Shown here: positions 18,899 to 26,408 of the stretch, piece by piece | Numbering within the stretch: position 1 is the first letter of the stretch | Layout: every line of letters starts with the position of its first letter | From: Halopelagius fulvigenes | Lineage (GTDB): Archaea; Halobacteriota; Halobacteria; Halobacteriales; Haloferacaceae | Direction: 5' to 3' | Length of the DNA: 64,000 nucleotides | Assembly: GCF_042662625.1 (NCBI RefSeq) | Contig: NZ_JBHSXH010000015.1 | Location: 124,001 to 188,000, forward strand | Notes under the pieces: generated by a model | Database searches by the model: none | Seen by the model: only the letters and a program-made list of their open reading frames with translations | What the model was told of the DNA's origin: nothing | Translations under genes and position numbers: made by a program

Positions 18899-20806
18899 AT
18901 GGCGAGTAACAAGATTCTCGGTATCGACCTCGGTACCACGAACAGTGCGTTCGCGGTGATGGAGGGCGGCGATCCCGAAATCATCGTGAACTCCGAGGGC
19001 GACCGGACCACACCCTCTGTGGTCGCATTCACCGAGGACGACGAGCGTCTCGTGGGGAAACCGGCGAAGAATCAGGCCATCCAGAACCCGGAGCGCACTA
19101 TCCGCTCTATCAAGCGCCACATGGGTGAGGACGACTACACCGTCGATATCGACGGTGAGGACTACACGCCGGAGCAGATCTCGGCGATGATTCTCCAGAA
19201 GATAAAGCGCGACGCCGAGGACTACCTCGGCGACGAAGTGGAGAAGGCCGTCATCACGGTTCCGGCGTACTTCAACGACCGCCAGCGTCAGGCGACGAAG
19301 GACGCGGGCGAAATCGCCGGATTCGAGGTCGAACGCATCATCAACGAACCGACCGCCGCGTCGATGGCGTACGGGCTGGACGACGACTCCGACCAGACGG
19401 TCCTCGTGTACGACCTCGGCGGCGGGACGTTCGACGTGAGCGTCTTGGACCTCGGCGGCGGCGTCTACGAAGTCGTCGCGACGAACGGGGACAACGACCT
19501 CGGGGGCGACGACTGGGACGAGGCCATCATCGACTGGTTGGCCGAGGAGTTCGAGAACAACCACGGCATCGACCTCCGCGAGGACCGACAGGCCCTCCAG
19601 CGCCTGAAGGACGCCGCGGAGGAGGCGAAGATAGAGCTCTCCTCGCGGAAGGAGACGACCATCAACCTCCCGTTCATCACGGCGACGGACTCCGGCCCGG
19701 TCCACCTCGAGGAGAAACTGACGCGCGCGAAGTTCGAGTCGCTCACCGCCGACCTCATCGACCGGACGGTCGGCCCGACGGAGCAGGCACTCGAAGACGC
19801 GGGCTACTCGAAAGAGGACATCGACGAGGTCATCCTCGTCGGCGGTTCGACCCGGATGCCGCAGGTCCACGAGAAGGTCGAGGAGATGCTCGGGTCGGAA
19901 CCGAAGAAGAACGTCAACCCCGACGAGGCTGTCGCCCTCGGCGCGGCCATCCAAGGCGGCGTCCTCGGCGGCGAGGTGGACGACATCGTCCTGCTGGACG
20001 TGACGCCGCTTTCCCTCGGTATCGAGGTGAAGGGCGGCCTCTTCGAGCGTCTCATCGAGAAGAACACCACCATCCCGACCGAGGAGTCGAAGATATTCAC
20101 CACGGCCGCGGACAACCAGACGTCCGTGCAGGTCCGCGTCTTCCAGGGTGAGCGCGAAATCGCCGAGGAGAACGAACTGCTCGGCGAGTTCCAACTGACG
20201 GGCATCCCGCCCGCGCCGGCCGGGACGCCGCAGATAGAGGTCGGCTTCAACATCGACGAGAACGGCATCGTCAACGTCGAAGCCGAGGACAAAGGCTCCG
20301 GCAACGCCGAGTCCATCACCATTGAGGGCGGTGCGGGCCTCTCCGACGAGCAGATAGAGCAGATGCAGCAGGAGGCCGAACAGCACGCCGAAGAGGACAA
20401 AGATCGACGCGAGCGCATCGAGGCCCGCAACGAGGCCGAGAGCGCCATCCAGCGCGCCGACACCCTCCTCGAAGAGAACGAGGAGAACGTCTCCGAGGAC
20501 GTCGTCGCGGACGTCGAGGACGCGATGGACGAGGTTGAGGCGGTCCTCGAAGACGAGGACGCCACGAAGGAGGAACTCGAAGACGCGACGGAAGCGCTCT
20601 CGAAGGAACTCCAGGAGATCGGCAAGCAGATGTACCAAGAGCAGGCTCAAGCGGGCGCCGGCGGTGCGGGTGCCGGCGGCGCGGGCATGGGCGGTATGGG
20701 CGGCGCAGGCCCCGGCGGTGCGGGCCCCGGCCCGGACGCGGGCGCCGCCGACGGCGACGAGTACGTCGACGCCGACTTCGAAGACGTGGACGATTCCGAC
20801 GAGTAG
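18899..20806 (+). CDS. dnaK: Chaperone DnaK (Hsp70)
   Basis: A 635-residue Hsp70. The ATPase domain begins with KILGIDLGTTNSAFAVMEGG and contains VPAYFNDRQRQATKDAG, NEPTAASMAYG, the phosphate motif DLGGGTFDVS and VGGSTRMP; the substrate domain has DVTPLSLGIE and GVPQIEVGFNIDENGI-like sequence. The C-terminal 50 residues are a Gly/Ala-rich tail with GGMGG repeats ending in an acidic EYVDADFEDVDDSDE, without EEVD. The ATG at 18899 fits the usual length. It works with GrpE (17132) and DnaJ (21006). A CTTTAACC element lies about 28 nt upstream of the start, and the stop codon lies in the loop of a perfect hairpin. Confidence 0.97.
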   Translation: MASNKILGIDLGTTNSAFAVMEGGDPEIIVNSEGDRTTPSVVAFTEDDERLVGKPAKNQAIQNPERTIRSIKRHMGEDDYTVDIDGEDYTPEQISAMILQKIKRDAEDYLGDEVEKAVITVPAYFNDRQRQATKDAGEIAGFEVERIINEPTAASMAYGLDDDSDQTVLVYDLGGGTFDVSVLDLGGGVYEVVATNGDNDLGGDDWDEAIIDWLAEEFENNHGIDLREDRQALQRLKDAAEEAKIELSSRKETTINLPFITATDSGPVHLEEKLTRAKFESLTADLIDRTVGPTEQALEDAGYSKEDIDEVILVGGSTRMPQVHEKVEEMLGSEPKKNVNPDEAVALGAAIQGGVLGGEVDDIVLLDVTPLSLGIEVKGGLFERLIEKNTTIPTEESKIFTTAADNQTSVQVRVFQGEREIAEENELLGEFQLTGIPPAPAGTPQIEVGFNIDENGIVNVEAEDKGSGNAESITIEGGAGLSDEQIEQMQQEAEQHAEEDKDRRERIEARNEAESAIQRADTLLEENEENVSEDVVADVEDAMDEVEAVLEDEDATKEELEDATEALSKELQEIGKQMYQEQAQAGAGGAGAGGAGMGGMGGAGPGGAGPGPDAGAADGDEYVDADFEDVDDSDE

Positions 20807-20818
20807 TCGGAATCGTCC
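20788..20818 (+). terminator. 12-bp hairpin across the dnaK stop codon
   Basis: GGACGATTCCGA (20788-20799) is exactly complementary to TCGGAATCGTCC (20807-20818); the 7-nt loop holds the TAG stop at 20804-20806. With one G-U pair the stem can extend two more base pairs. It may be part of a terminator or an mRNA-stability element; no T-run follows directly. Confidence 0.5.
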
Positions 20819-20835
20819 GCCAGCGAGGCGGCGTA

Positions 20836-20879
20836 GCCGTCTCGCGCGGTGGACGACGACGAACAGTAAGCGAGACGGC
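20836..20879 (+). repeat. 10-bp inverted repeat in the dnaK-dnaJ gap
   Basis: GCCGTCTCGC at 20836-20845 pairs perfectly with GCGAGACGGC at 20870-20879, enclosing 24 nt. A third small palindrome, GCGAG-TAA-CTCGC, overlaps at 20878-20890. These follow the stop-codon hairpin and precede a pyrimidine tract. Confidence 0.5.
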
Positions 20880-20894
20880 GAGTAACTCGCTGCA

Positions 20895-20923
20895 CCTCTC
20901 TTCGTTTCTCCCTTCGCTCTCCC
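20895..20923 (+). terminator. Pyrimidine-rich tract after dnaK
   Basis: A C/T-rich run with few G and no A directly downstream of the inverted repeats. U/C-rich tracts of this kind act as terminators in archaea, so this may end the dnaK transcript before the dnaJ promoter. No experimental support. Confidence 0.35.
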
Positions 20924-21005
20924 GAGGAGCGGGTTCTATCTCCGAAACCTGTCGTCCGCGAGGCGCGATTTTGAAGTGGCCCGCCGGATTATGCACGTAC
21001 AACCG

Positions 21006-22157
21006 ATGAGCGAGGACTTCTACGACGTGCTCGGGGTCTCGCGGGACGCCGGCGAGGACGAGATAAAGAAGGCGTATCGCAAGAAAGCCGCAGAGTACCA
21101 TCCGGACGTCTCCGAGGAACCCGACGCCGAGGAGAAGTTCAAGAAGGTCAAGAAGGCCAAGGAGGTGCTGACCGACGACGAGAAGCGGCAGATGTACGAC
21201 CAGATGGGTCACGACCGCTTCGAGCAAGCCGAGAAGCGCGGCGGCGGTGCGGGCGGTATGGGCGGCATGGGGGGTATGGGCGGTATGGGCGGCGGCGGCC
21301 AGAACCCCTTCGAGGACATCTTCAGCCAGTTCTTCGGCGGCGGTGGCGGCGGCCGAGGCCAACGCCGCAACCAACCGCGACAGGGGCGGGACCTCCGCAC
21401 CCGCGTCTCCTTGGACCTCGACGAGGCCTACGAGGGCGTCGAGAAGCAGTTCACCGTCACGCGCCCGGAACGCTGTCCGGAGTGCGACGGCGAGGGCCAC
21501 CCCCCGGACGCCGACGTGACCACCTGCCCGCAGTGTAACGGCCGCGGGCAACAGACCACCGTCCGCGACACCGCACTCGGGCGCGTCCAACAGACGCAGA
21601 CGTGTCCCCACTGCGGCGGCGAGGGGCAGACGTACAGCGAGACGTGTCCCGAGTGTAACGGCGACGGGACCGTCCGCAACGAGGCGACCCTGTCGGTCGA
21701 CATCCCCGCGGGCATCCGCGACGGGCAGACCCTGCGGATGGAACGCGAGGGCGCGCCCGGCGAGAACGGCGGGCCGAACGGCGACCTCCTCATCGAGGTG
21801 TCCGTCCGCGACCACGAGGAGTTCGACCGCGAGGGCGACGACCTGCACCACCACCACCCCATCTCCTTCCCGCAGGCCGTCTTCGGCGACACCGTCAGGG
21901 TGCCGACGGTTGACGGCGAGGCGGAACTGGAGGTCCCCGAGGGGACCCAAAGCGGCGAGACGTTCCGCCTGAAGGGCAAGGGGATGCCGCACCTCCGCGG
22001 CCGCGGACGCGGCGACCTGTACGTGCAGGTGCAGGTCGTCACGCCCGAGGAACTCAACGAGGAGCAACGCGAGGCCCTCGAAGCGTTCGCCGAGGCCGGC
22101 GGCGAGGAAGTCGAGGTCAAGCAGGGCTTCTTCGAGAAGATAAAGAACTCCTTCTGA
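21006..22157 (+). CDS. dnaJ: Chaperone DnaJ (type I Hsp40)
   Basis: A 383-residue type I J-protein. The J domain begins EDFYDVLGVSRDAGEDEIKKAY and carries the HPD tripeptide in YHPDVSEEP, needed to stimulate DnaK ATPase. A Gly/Met-rich linker (GGMGGMGGMGG-like) follows, then a zinc domain with all four CxxCxGxG motifs (CPECDGEG, CPQCNGRG, CPHCGGEG, CPECNGDG), then the two substrate-binding barrels. The ATG at 21006 begins just before EDFYD; one in frame at 20991 would add five residues. It is separated from dnaK by about 200 bp with its own TTTTGAA-like box, so it may be transcribed separately. Confidence 0.96.
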   Translation: MSEDFYDVLGVSRDAGEDEIKKAYRKKAAEYHPDVSEEPDAEEKFKKVKKAKEVLTDDEKRQMYDQMGHDRFEQAEKRGGGAGGMGGMGGMGGMGGGGQNPFEDIFSQFFGGGGGGRGQRRNQPRQGRDLRTRVSLDLDEAYEGVEKQFTVTRPERCPECDGEGHPPDADVTTCPQCNGRGQQTTVRDTALGRVQQTQTCPHCGGEGQTYSETCPECNGDGTVRNEATLSVDIPAGIRDGQTLRMEREGAPGENGGPNGDLLIEVSVRDHEEFDREGDDLHHHHPISFPQAVFGDTVRVPTVDGEAELEVPEGTQSGETFRLKGKGMPHLRGRGRGDLYVQVQVVTPEELNEEQREALEAFAEAGGEEVEVKQGFFEKIKNSF

Positions 22158-22160
22158 GGC

Positions 22161-22230
22161 GTCCGCCCCGCCCGTCGTCTCCCGTCCCCCTCGCCTCGCT
22201 CTTTCCCGTTCGGACCCCCTTTCCGCCGCC
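22161..22230 (+). terminator. Pyrimidine-rich tract after dnaJ
   Basis: About 70 nt directly after the dnaJ stop are dominated by C and T with almost no A. It may serve as a terminator; the region then runs into the promoter of the cupin gene. Confidence 0.3.
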
Positions 22231-22232
22231 CC

Positions 22233-22238
22233 TAATTT
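22233..22238 (+). promoter_or_regulatory. TATA-like box of the cupin gene
   Basis: TAATTT lies 28 nt before the ATG at 22267, in an otherwise GC-rich stretch. Confidence 0.4.
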
Positions 22239-22266
22239 GATTCGCGTCCCGCCCGACGGAGACCGT

Positions 22267-22632
22267 ATGTCGCACACGACTGCCGATTACGAGGACGTGG
22301 ACCCGGTCGGCGGGGGACTGCACTTCCTCCGGGACGAACTTGACTGCGAGAGCCTCGGCTTCTCCGTCTTGGAGGCGGACCCCGGGTGGGTCGGCAAGGA
22401 ACACGACCACGCCGAGGACGGCCAAGAGGAGGTGTACTTCCTCGTGGAGGGCGAGGCGACGCTGACCGTAGACGGAGTCGAGGGAACCTCGACAAGCAGC
22501 CGGACTTCGTCCGGCGACGGCGAGGAGATTCGCATGGAGGCAGGCGACGCGGTGCGCATCTCCCCCGACGCGACGCGCCGGTTGGAGAACGGACCGCTCG
22601 AAAGCACGTTCGTCCTCGCCGGCGCGCCCTGA
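22267..22632 (+). CDS. Cupin-domain protein
   Basis: A 121-residue single-domain cupin. Motif 1 is visible as GKEHDHAEDGQEEVYFLVEG (HxH...E..Y pattern with the metal-ligand His and Glu), and motif 2 is the region GDAVRISPDATRRLENG, where the usual His ligand is replaced by Arg/Asp, so metal binding may be partial. A low-complexity Ser/Thr/Gly loop (TSTSSRTSSGDG) is inserted between the strands. Function unknown; small cupins bind sugars, metals or small metabolites. The ATG at 22267 is preferred over an upstream frame extension because of the promoter-like box. Confidence 0.75.
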   Translation: MSHTTADYEDVDPVGGGLHFLRDELDCESLGFSVLEADPGWVGKEHDHAEDGQEEVYFLVEGEATLTVDGVEGTSTSSRTSSGDGEEIRMEAGDAVRISPDATRRLENGPLESTFVLAGAP

Positions 22633-22687
22633 CCGCCGGGCGTCGCCGTCCGCGCGGGTCGTTCGGGAAATCCGACCGTTCGCAGAC

Positions 22688-22693
22688 GTTATC
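22688..22693 (+). promoter_or_regulatory. TATA-like box of the CobW-family gene
   Basis: GTTATC ends 24 nt before the ATG at 22718, consistent with a leaderless mRNA. Confidence 0.4.
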
Positions 22694-22717
22694 CTGCGCG
22701 GGTGAGTACGGTAACCG

Positions 22718-23863
22718 ATGGCACGGATGGAGGACGACCGAATCCCGGTGACCCTCGTCGGCGGAACTCTCGGCGCGGGGAAGACGACGCTCGTGAACAA
22801 CGTCCTCCGGAACGCCGGAGCGTACGACGTGGCGGTCCTCGTCAACGACATGGGCGAGGTGAACATCGACGCTGAACTCATCGCGGGATCGGCCGACGAC
22901 GACGTGATAGACCTCACGAACGGCTGTATCTGCTGTCGGTTGCGGGACGACTTGGTGACGGAGGTGAACCGCTTGGCGAGAGAGCGGTCGTTCGACGTCC
23001 TCCTCGTGGAGGCGTCGGGAATCAGCGACCCCGTCCCCGTCGCGCGGACGTTCCTCGGCGACACCGAGGGCGACGAGGACCCGACCGACCACTACCGGTT
23101 GGATACGGTCGTCAGCGTCGTGGACGCCTACGGCTTCTGGAAGGAGTTCGACCCCGAGGCCGAACGGCCCGACGAGTCGGACGCGCCGGGTCGGACGCTC
23201 GCGGACGTCCTCGTGGACCAAGTGGAGTTCTGCGACGTGTTGGTGCTGAACAAGTGCGATCTGGTCCCCGACGACGAACTCGACGAGGTGGAACGGGTCG
23301 TCCGGGAACTCCAACCGCGCGCGACCGTCTACCGGGAGACGTACGCCGACGTGAATCCGGAGGCCGTCCTCGACACCGGCCTGTTCAACTACGAGGAGGT
23401 GAGTCGGGCCGCCGGGTGGAAGCGCCGCCTGAGGGAGGGCGACGGCGGAGAGGGGCACGGCGGCGACGCGGCGGGACACGGCGACGGACACGAGGGACAC
23501 GACCACGCCGCCGTCCACGGCGTCACCTCGTTCCTCTACGAGTCGGACCGCCCGTTCCACCCCGAACGCCTCAACGACTACCTCGAAGCGTGGCCCGACG
23601 GCGTCGTCAGGGCGAAGGGGTTCTTCCGCCTCGCCACCCGCCCCGAGACGGTGATGGGGTTGAACCGGGCCGGGCCGTCGGTCACCGCCGGCCCCATCGG
23701 TCGGTGGGACGAGGACGACGACAGGCGGACGCGACTCGTCTTCATCGGCACCGACGTGCCCGAGGCGTCGGTGCGGAGCGCACTCGACGACTGTCTGGCG
23801 ACGGACGCGGAACTCGAAGACCCGGAGGGACTCAGCGACCCGTTCCCGTCTCCGTCGGAGTGA
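22718..23863 (+). CDS. CobW/COG0523-family GTPase metallochaperone
   Basis: A 381-residue G3E GTPase. Walker A is GTLGAGKTTL, the switch/metal site is the CxCC motif in NGCICCRLRDD, Walker B-like VEASGISDP follows and the guanine motif is LNKCDL. A His-rich insert lies in the middle (GHGGDAAGHGDGHEGHDHAAVHG), then the CobW C-terminal domain (GVVRAKGFFRLATRP). The family moves Zn, Co or Ni to client proteins in a GTP-driven way; the His-rich loop favours zinc. Two micro-proteins, one with a Cys/His zinc-finger-like spacing, lie just downstream. Confidence 0.88.
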   Translation: MARMEDDRIPVTLVGGTLGAGKTTLVNNVLRNAGAYDVAVLVNDMGEVNIDAELIAGSADDDVIDLTNGCICCRLRDDLVTEVNRLARERSFDVLLVEASGISDPVPVARTFLGDTEGDEDPTDHYRLDTVVSVVDAYGFWKEFDPEAERPDESDAPGRTLADVLVDQVEFCDVLVLNKCDLVPDDELDEVERVVRELQPRATVYRETYADVNPEAVLDTGLFNYEEVSRAAGWKRRLREGDGGEGHGGDAAGHGDGHEGHDHAAVHGVTSFLYESDRPFHPERLNDYLEAWPDGVVRAKGFFRLATRPETVMGLNRAGPSVTAGPIGRWDEDDDRRTRLVFIGTDVPEASVRSALDDCLATDAELEDPEGLSDPFPSPSE

Positions 23864-24038
23864 CCTGCTCTTTCAACTCGTCCCACGATTCGTCGAACCC
23901 GTAGTTCGACCGTTCGGCCTCCGCCTCCGCGAGAGCGTCCTGGTACACGTCGTCGTACTCCAACAGTTGCTCCCACCCCGACTCGCGTATGCTGCAGTAG
24001 ATGCACATGGGTACGGAATCCTGTTCGCGGAGCCGCAT
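23832..24038 (-). CDS. Small protein starting near a CIYC pair (58-68 aa)
   Basis: A short minus-strand gene whose end overlaps the CobW-family gene by 32 nt on the opposite strand. The longest form starts at 24036-24038; an ATG at 24006-24008 would give a 58-residue form starting MCIYCSIRESGWEQLLEYDD. The CxxC pair at the N terminus, followed by an acidic helix (DVYQDALAEAEAERSNYGFD), suggests a small metal- or RNA-binding protein. Only two Cys are present, so zinc binding would need a dimer or other ligands. Function not known. Confidence 0.55.
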   Translation of the reverse strand: MRLREQDSVPMCIYCSIRESGWEQLLEYDDVYQDALAEAEAERSNYGFDESWDELKEQVTPTETGTGR

Positions 24039-24103
24039 AATCGTTTCGAGCGGATTACATACAGTTCAGAAAGAGTATAGTCAATGGGTCTAAGGCGGTA
24101 GCG

Positions 24104-24259
24104 ATGGTAAGAAAGATGATGTCAGGGTATCGAGCAACCGTCTCCGGTCATTGCGATTACTGCGAGTGGGAAGCGCTCTCTACCTCGTACACGGAGATGG
24201 TGAAGATGTACCAGGACCACCTCCGGGCGGAACACCCGAAGGCGTGGATGCGGTCCTGA
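24104..24259 (+). CDS. 51-residue zinc-finger-like micro-protein
   Basis: Reading from ATG 24104 gives 51 residues: MVRKMMSGYRATVSGHCDYC, then EWEALSTSYTEMVKMYQDHL and RAEHPKAWMRS. The spacing C-x2-C-x18-H-x4-H, with the His pair on a predicted helix, resembles a C2H2-type zinc finger, a fold common among small haloarchaeal proteins. Start codons also occur a few residues in. No other domain is present. The gene is easy to miss because it is so short. It lies between a CobW-type metallochaperone and a zinc-dependent dehydrogenase on the opposite strand; function unknown. Confidence 0.65.
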   Translation: MVRKMMSGYRATVSGHCDYCEWEALSTSYTEMVKMYQDHLRAEHPKAWMRS

Positions 24260-24274
24260 GACGGGTCGTCTCCG

Positions 24275-25441
24275 TTACGGTTCGAGGACGACCTTCGTCA
24301 CGCCTTCGTCGCGGTTGTCGAACCTCTCGTACATCTCCGGCGCTTCGTCGAGGCCGACGCGGTGGGAGACGACCCAACTCGGGTCGGCGCGCCCCTCGAT
24401 GATGAGGTCGCGCAGTTGTCGGTTGTACTGCTTCACGTTGGCCTGACCCGTTCCGAACTTGTGGCCCTTCTCGAACAGTTTCCCGAAGTCGATGCCGATG
24501 CGGCCCTGCGCGGACATCTCGTCCGGCGCGCCGGGGTCCACGGGGAGGTACAGACCCACGACGCCTATCTGGCCGGTCGGTCGGACCGTCCGGACGAGTT
24601 GGTTGAGGACGATGGCCGGGTTCTCCTTCGCCGGGTCGTACGGTTCGTCCGGGTTATCGCGCACCTCCTCGGGGTCTATGGCCTGATAGCCGACGGCGTC
24701 GACGCCCTTGTCGACTTGGTCGCCGTGTTCGTCGATTATCTGTTCGACTGGGTCGCTCTCCTGGAAGTTGATGGCCTTCGCGTCGGTGTTCTCCTCCACC
24801 ATGTCGAGGCGGCTATCCACGCGGTCCACGACGTAGATCTCCGAGGCGCCCTTGATGTCGGCGCTGTAGGCGGCCATCATGCCGACCGGGCCCGCGCCGT
24901 AGATGGCGATGGACTCCCCGGGTTGGAGGTTCGCCAGTTCGGTGCCGTGCCACCCCGTCGGGAAGATGTCCGCCAGCATGGCGAAGGCGTCCTCGTGTTC
25001 GTCGCCTTCGGGGAGTTTCAGGGCGTTGAAGTCCGCGTACGGGATGCGGAGTTGTTCGGCCTGTCCGCCCTGATACGGTCCCATCGCCACGTACCCGTAC
25101 GCCCCGCCGGCGAACCCGGGATTGACGTTGGTACAGAACCCGGTGTAGCCGTTCTCGCAGTTCCGACAGAACCCGCAGGCCACGTTGAACGGGGCGACGA
25201 CCCTGTCGCCCTCTTCGAGGGTGCTGACGCCTTCGCCCACCTCGGTGACGACGCCCATGTTCTCGTGCCCGAACACCAGACCCGGGTCCGCGTCGGTCCG
25301 CCCCTCGTACATGTGTAGGTCGGACCCGCAGATGGCCGTCGTCGTGATGTCGATGACCACGTCGCTCGGGTGTTGAATCTCCGGTTCGTCCACGTCCTCG
25401 ATGGCCACGTCCTTCGGCCCCTGATAGACTACTGCGCGCAT
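24275..25441 (-). CDS. Zinc-dependent alcohol/formaldehyde-dehydrogenase-like enzyme
   Basis: A 388-residue medium-chain dehydrogenase. It begins MRAVVYQGPKDVAIEDV; the catalytic zinc region is CGSDLHMYEG and GHENMGVVTEVG; structural zinc cysteines are in CGFCRNCENGYTGFC; the NAD-binding fold has GAGPVGMMAA and a following acidic residue (VVDRVDSR), typical of NAD preference. The C-terminal part resembles the glutathione-independent formaldehyde dehydrogenase group. The ATG at 25439-25441 gives the usual N terminus and has GGAGGT upstream (complement of 25455-25460); an in-frame GTG at 25460-25462 is the alternative and fits a leaderless start. Confidence 0.85.
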   Translation of the reverse strand: MRAVVYQGPKDVAIEDVDEPEIQHPSDVVIDITTTAICGSDLHMYEGRTDADPGLVFGHENMGVVTEVGEGVSTLEEGDRVVAPFNVACGFCRNCENGYTGFCTNVNPGFAGGAYGYVAMGPYQGGQAEQLRIPYADFNALKLPEGDEHEDAFAMLADIFPTGWHGTELANLQPGESIAIYGAGPVGMMAAYSADIKGASEIYVVDRVDSRLDMVEENTDAKAINFQESDPVEQIIDEHGDQVDKGVDAVGYQAIDPEEVRDNPDEPYDPAKENPAIVLNQLVRTVRPTGQIGVVGLYLPVDPGAPDEMSAQGRIGIDFGKLFEKGHKFGTGQANVKQYNRQLRDLIIEGRADPSWVVSHRVGLDEAPEMYERFDNRDEGVTKVVLEP

Positions 25442-25607
25442 TGTGGTGCTTGTTACCTCCACCCATTGCTGAGGGCGGTCGGCAAATATATCATTTTAAA
25501 GACAAGAGAGACTGTCGCCGGCACTGTTCGCAATTTACGCCGACGCTTTCACAGCCGCCGCGTCCCGGAAATATTTGCCTCTTCCCGGCGGAGAGCGACG
25601 ACGACGG

Positions 25608-25614
25608 CATTTTG
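25608..25614 (+). promoter_or_regulatory. TATA-like box of the ANL-like gene
   Basis: CATTTTG ends 23 nt before the ATG at 25638. The divergent dehydrogenase has its own ATATAT element near 25486-25492, so this intergenic region carries two promoters. Confidence 0.4.
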
Positions 25615-25637
25615 ACGGCGGGGGCCGTCGCCCCGGT

Positions 25638-26387
25638 ATGACCGCAGGAGACGGACCGGACCCGGTGACCGACCCCGCCGTCCTCGGCGACGCGGTGGCG
25701 CGCGACCGGCGCGCGTCGGCGACCGCACTCCGGGCGGACGCGCCAGGGCGGTCGTACAGTTACCACCACTTCGTCACCTCCTCGTACAAAGCCGGGAACG
25801 TCCTCCGGTATCTCGGCGTCCGCGAGGGCGACCGGGTGGACGTCGAACCCGACCGCCTCCCCGAACCGGTGCTGACGTTCTACGGCGCGGCGCAGTTGGG
25901 GGCCGTCGTCTCGTTCGACCCCGACCCCGACGCGTCGGACCCGCCGCGCGCCGCCGTCGTCCCCGTCGGACGGGAGTCCGAGTTCGCCCCCGAACCGGGG
26001 AGCAAGCTCGCCGTCTACGGCGGCCCGCCGGAACGCCCGACGACGACCCACTGGGAGAAGGAGGTCTGGAGCGAGAACCCGGCGGTCCACCCCGCGTCGG
26101 TGGCGGCGGACGACCCACTCCTCGCGGCGGACCGGACGTACTCCCACGCCGACGTTCTCTCCGCCGCGGCGGCCGTCGTCGAGGACGCCGACCTGCGACC
26201 GGGCGAGGAAGTCGCCGTCCGGGCCCCCCTCTCGACCCCCGGCGTCGTCGCCGCCGGACTCGTCGCGCCCGTTCTCGTCGGCGCGACGGTGCTGTTCCCC
26301 GACGAGGGGACCGAGGGAGACGTCCGCGTCGGTCCGGGGTCCGAACCGCGGACTATCGACCCCGAAGCGGTTTTCGGCGGCGAGTGA
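25638..26387 (+). CDS. ANL-superfamily-like protein lacking the catalytic motifs
   Basis: A 249-residue protein with the look of the N-terminal part of acyl-CoA synthetases. It contains SYSYHHFVTSSYKAGNVLRY, then GVREGDRVDVEPDRLPEPVL and YGAAQLGAVVSFDP; a second similar block follows (TYSHADVLSAAAAVVEDADL, then RPGEEVAVRAPLSTPGVVAA and GLVAPVLVGATVLFPDEG). The AMP-binding P-loop (YSSGTTGKPKG in the neighbour) and the C-terminal catalytic-lysine domain are missing, so it cannot be an ordinary synthetase. It is convergent with a complete acetyl-CoA synthetase 21 nt away. It might modulate that enzyme; this is inference. Family name uncertain. Confidence 0.65.
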   Translation: MTAGDGPDPVTDPAVLGDAVARDRRASATALRADAPGRSYSYHHFVTSSYKAGNVLRYLGVREGDRVDVEPDRLPEPVLTFYGAAQLGAVVSFDPDPDASDPPRAAVVPVGRESEFAPEPGSKLAVYGGPPERPTTTHWEKEVWSENPAVHPASVAADDPLLAADRTYSHADVLSAAAAVVEDADLRPGEEVAVRAPLSTPGVVAAGLVAPVLVGATVLFPDEGTEGDVRVGPGSEPRTIDPEAVFGGE

Positions 26388-26408
26388 GGCCGCCGGGACC
26401 GAAGCCCG

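Noticed and set aside
18857..20650. 597-codon minus-strand frame opposite dnaK.
   Set aside because: Antisense shadow of a highly conserved gene; composition Leu/Val/Arg-rich and no recognisable motif.
20807..21005. A small gene between dnaK and dnaJ.
   Set aside because: The region is filled by inverted repeats and a pyrimidine tract, and no frame of useful length with acidic composition is present.
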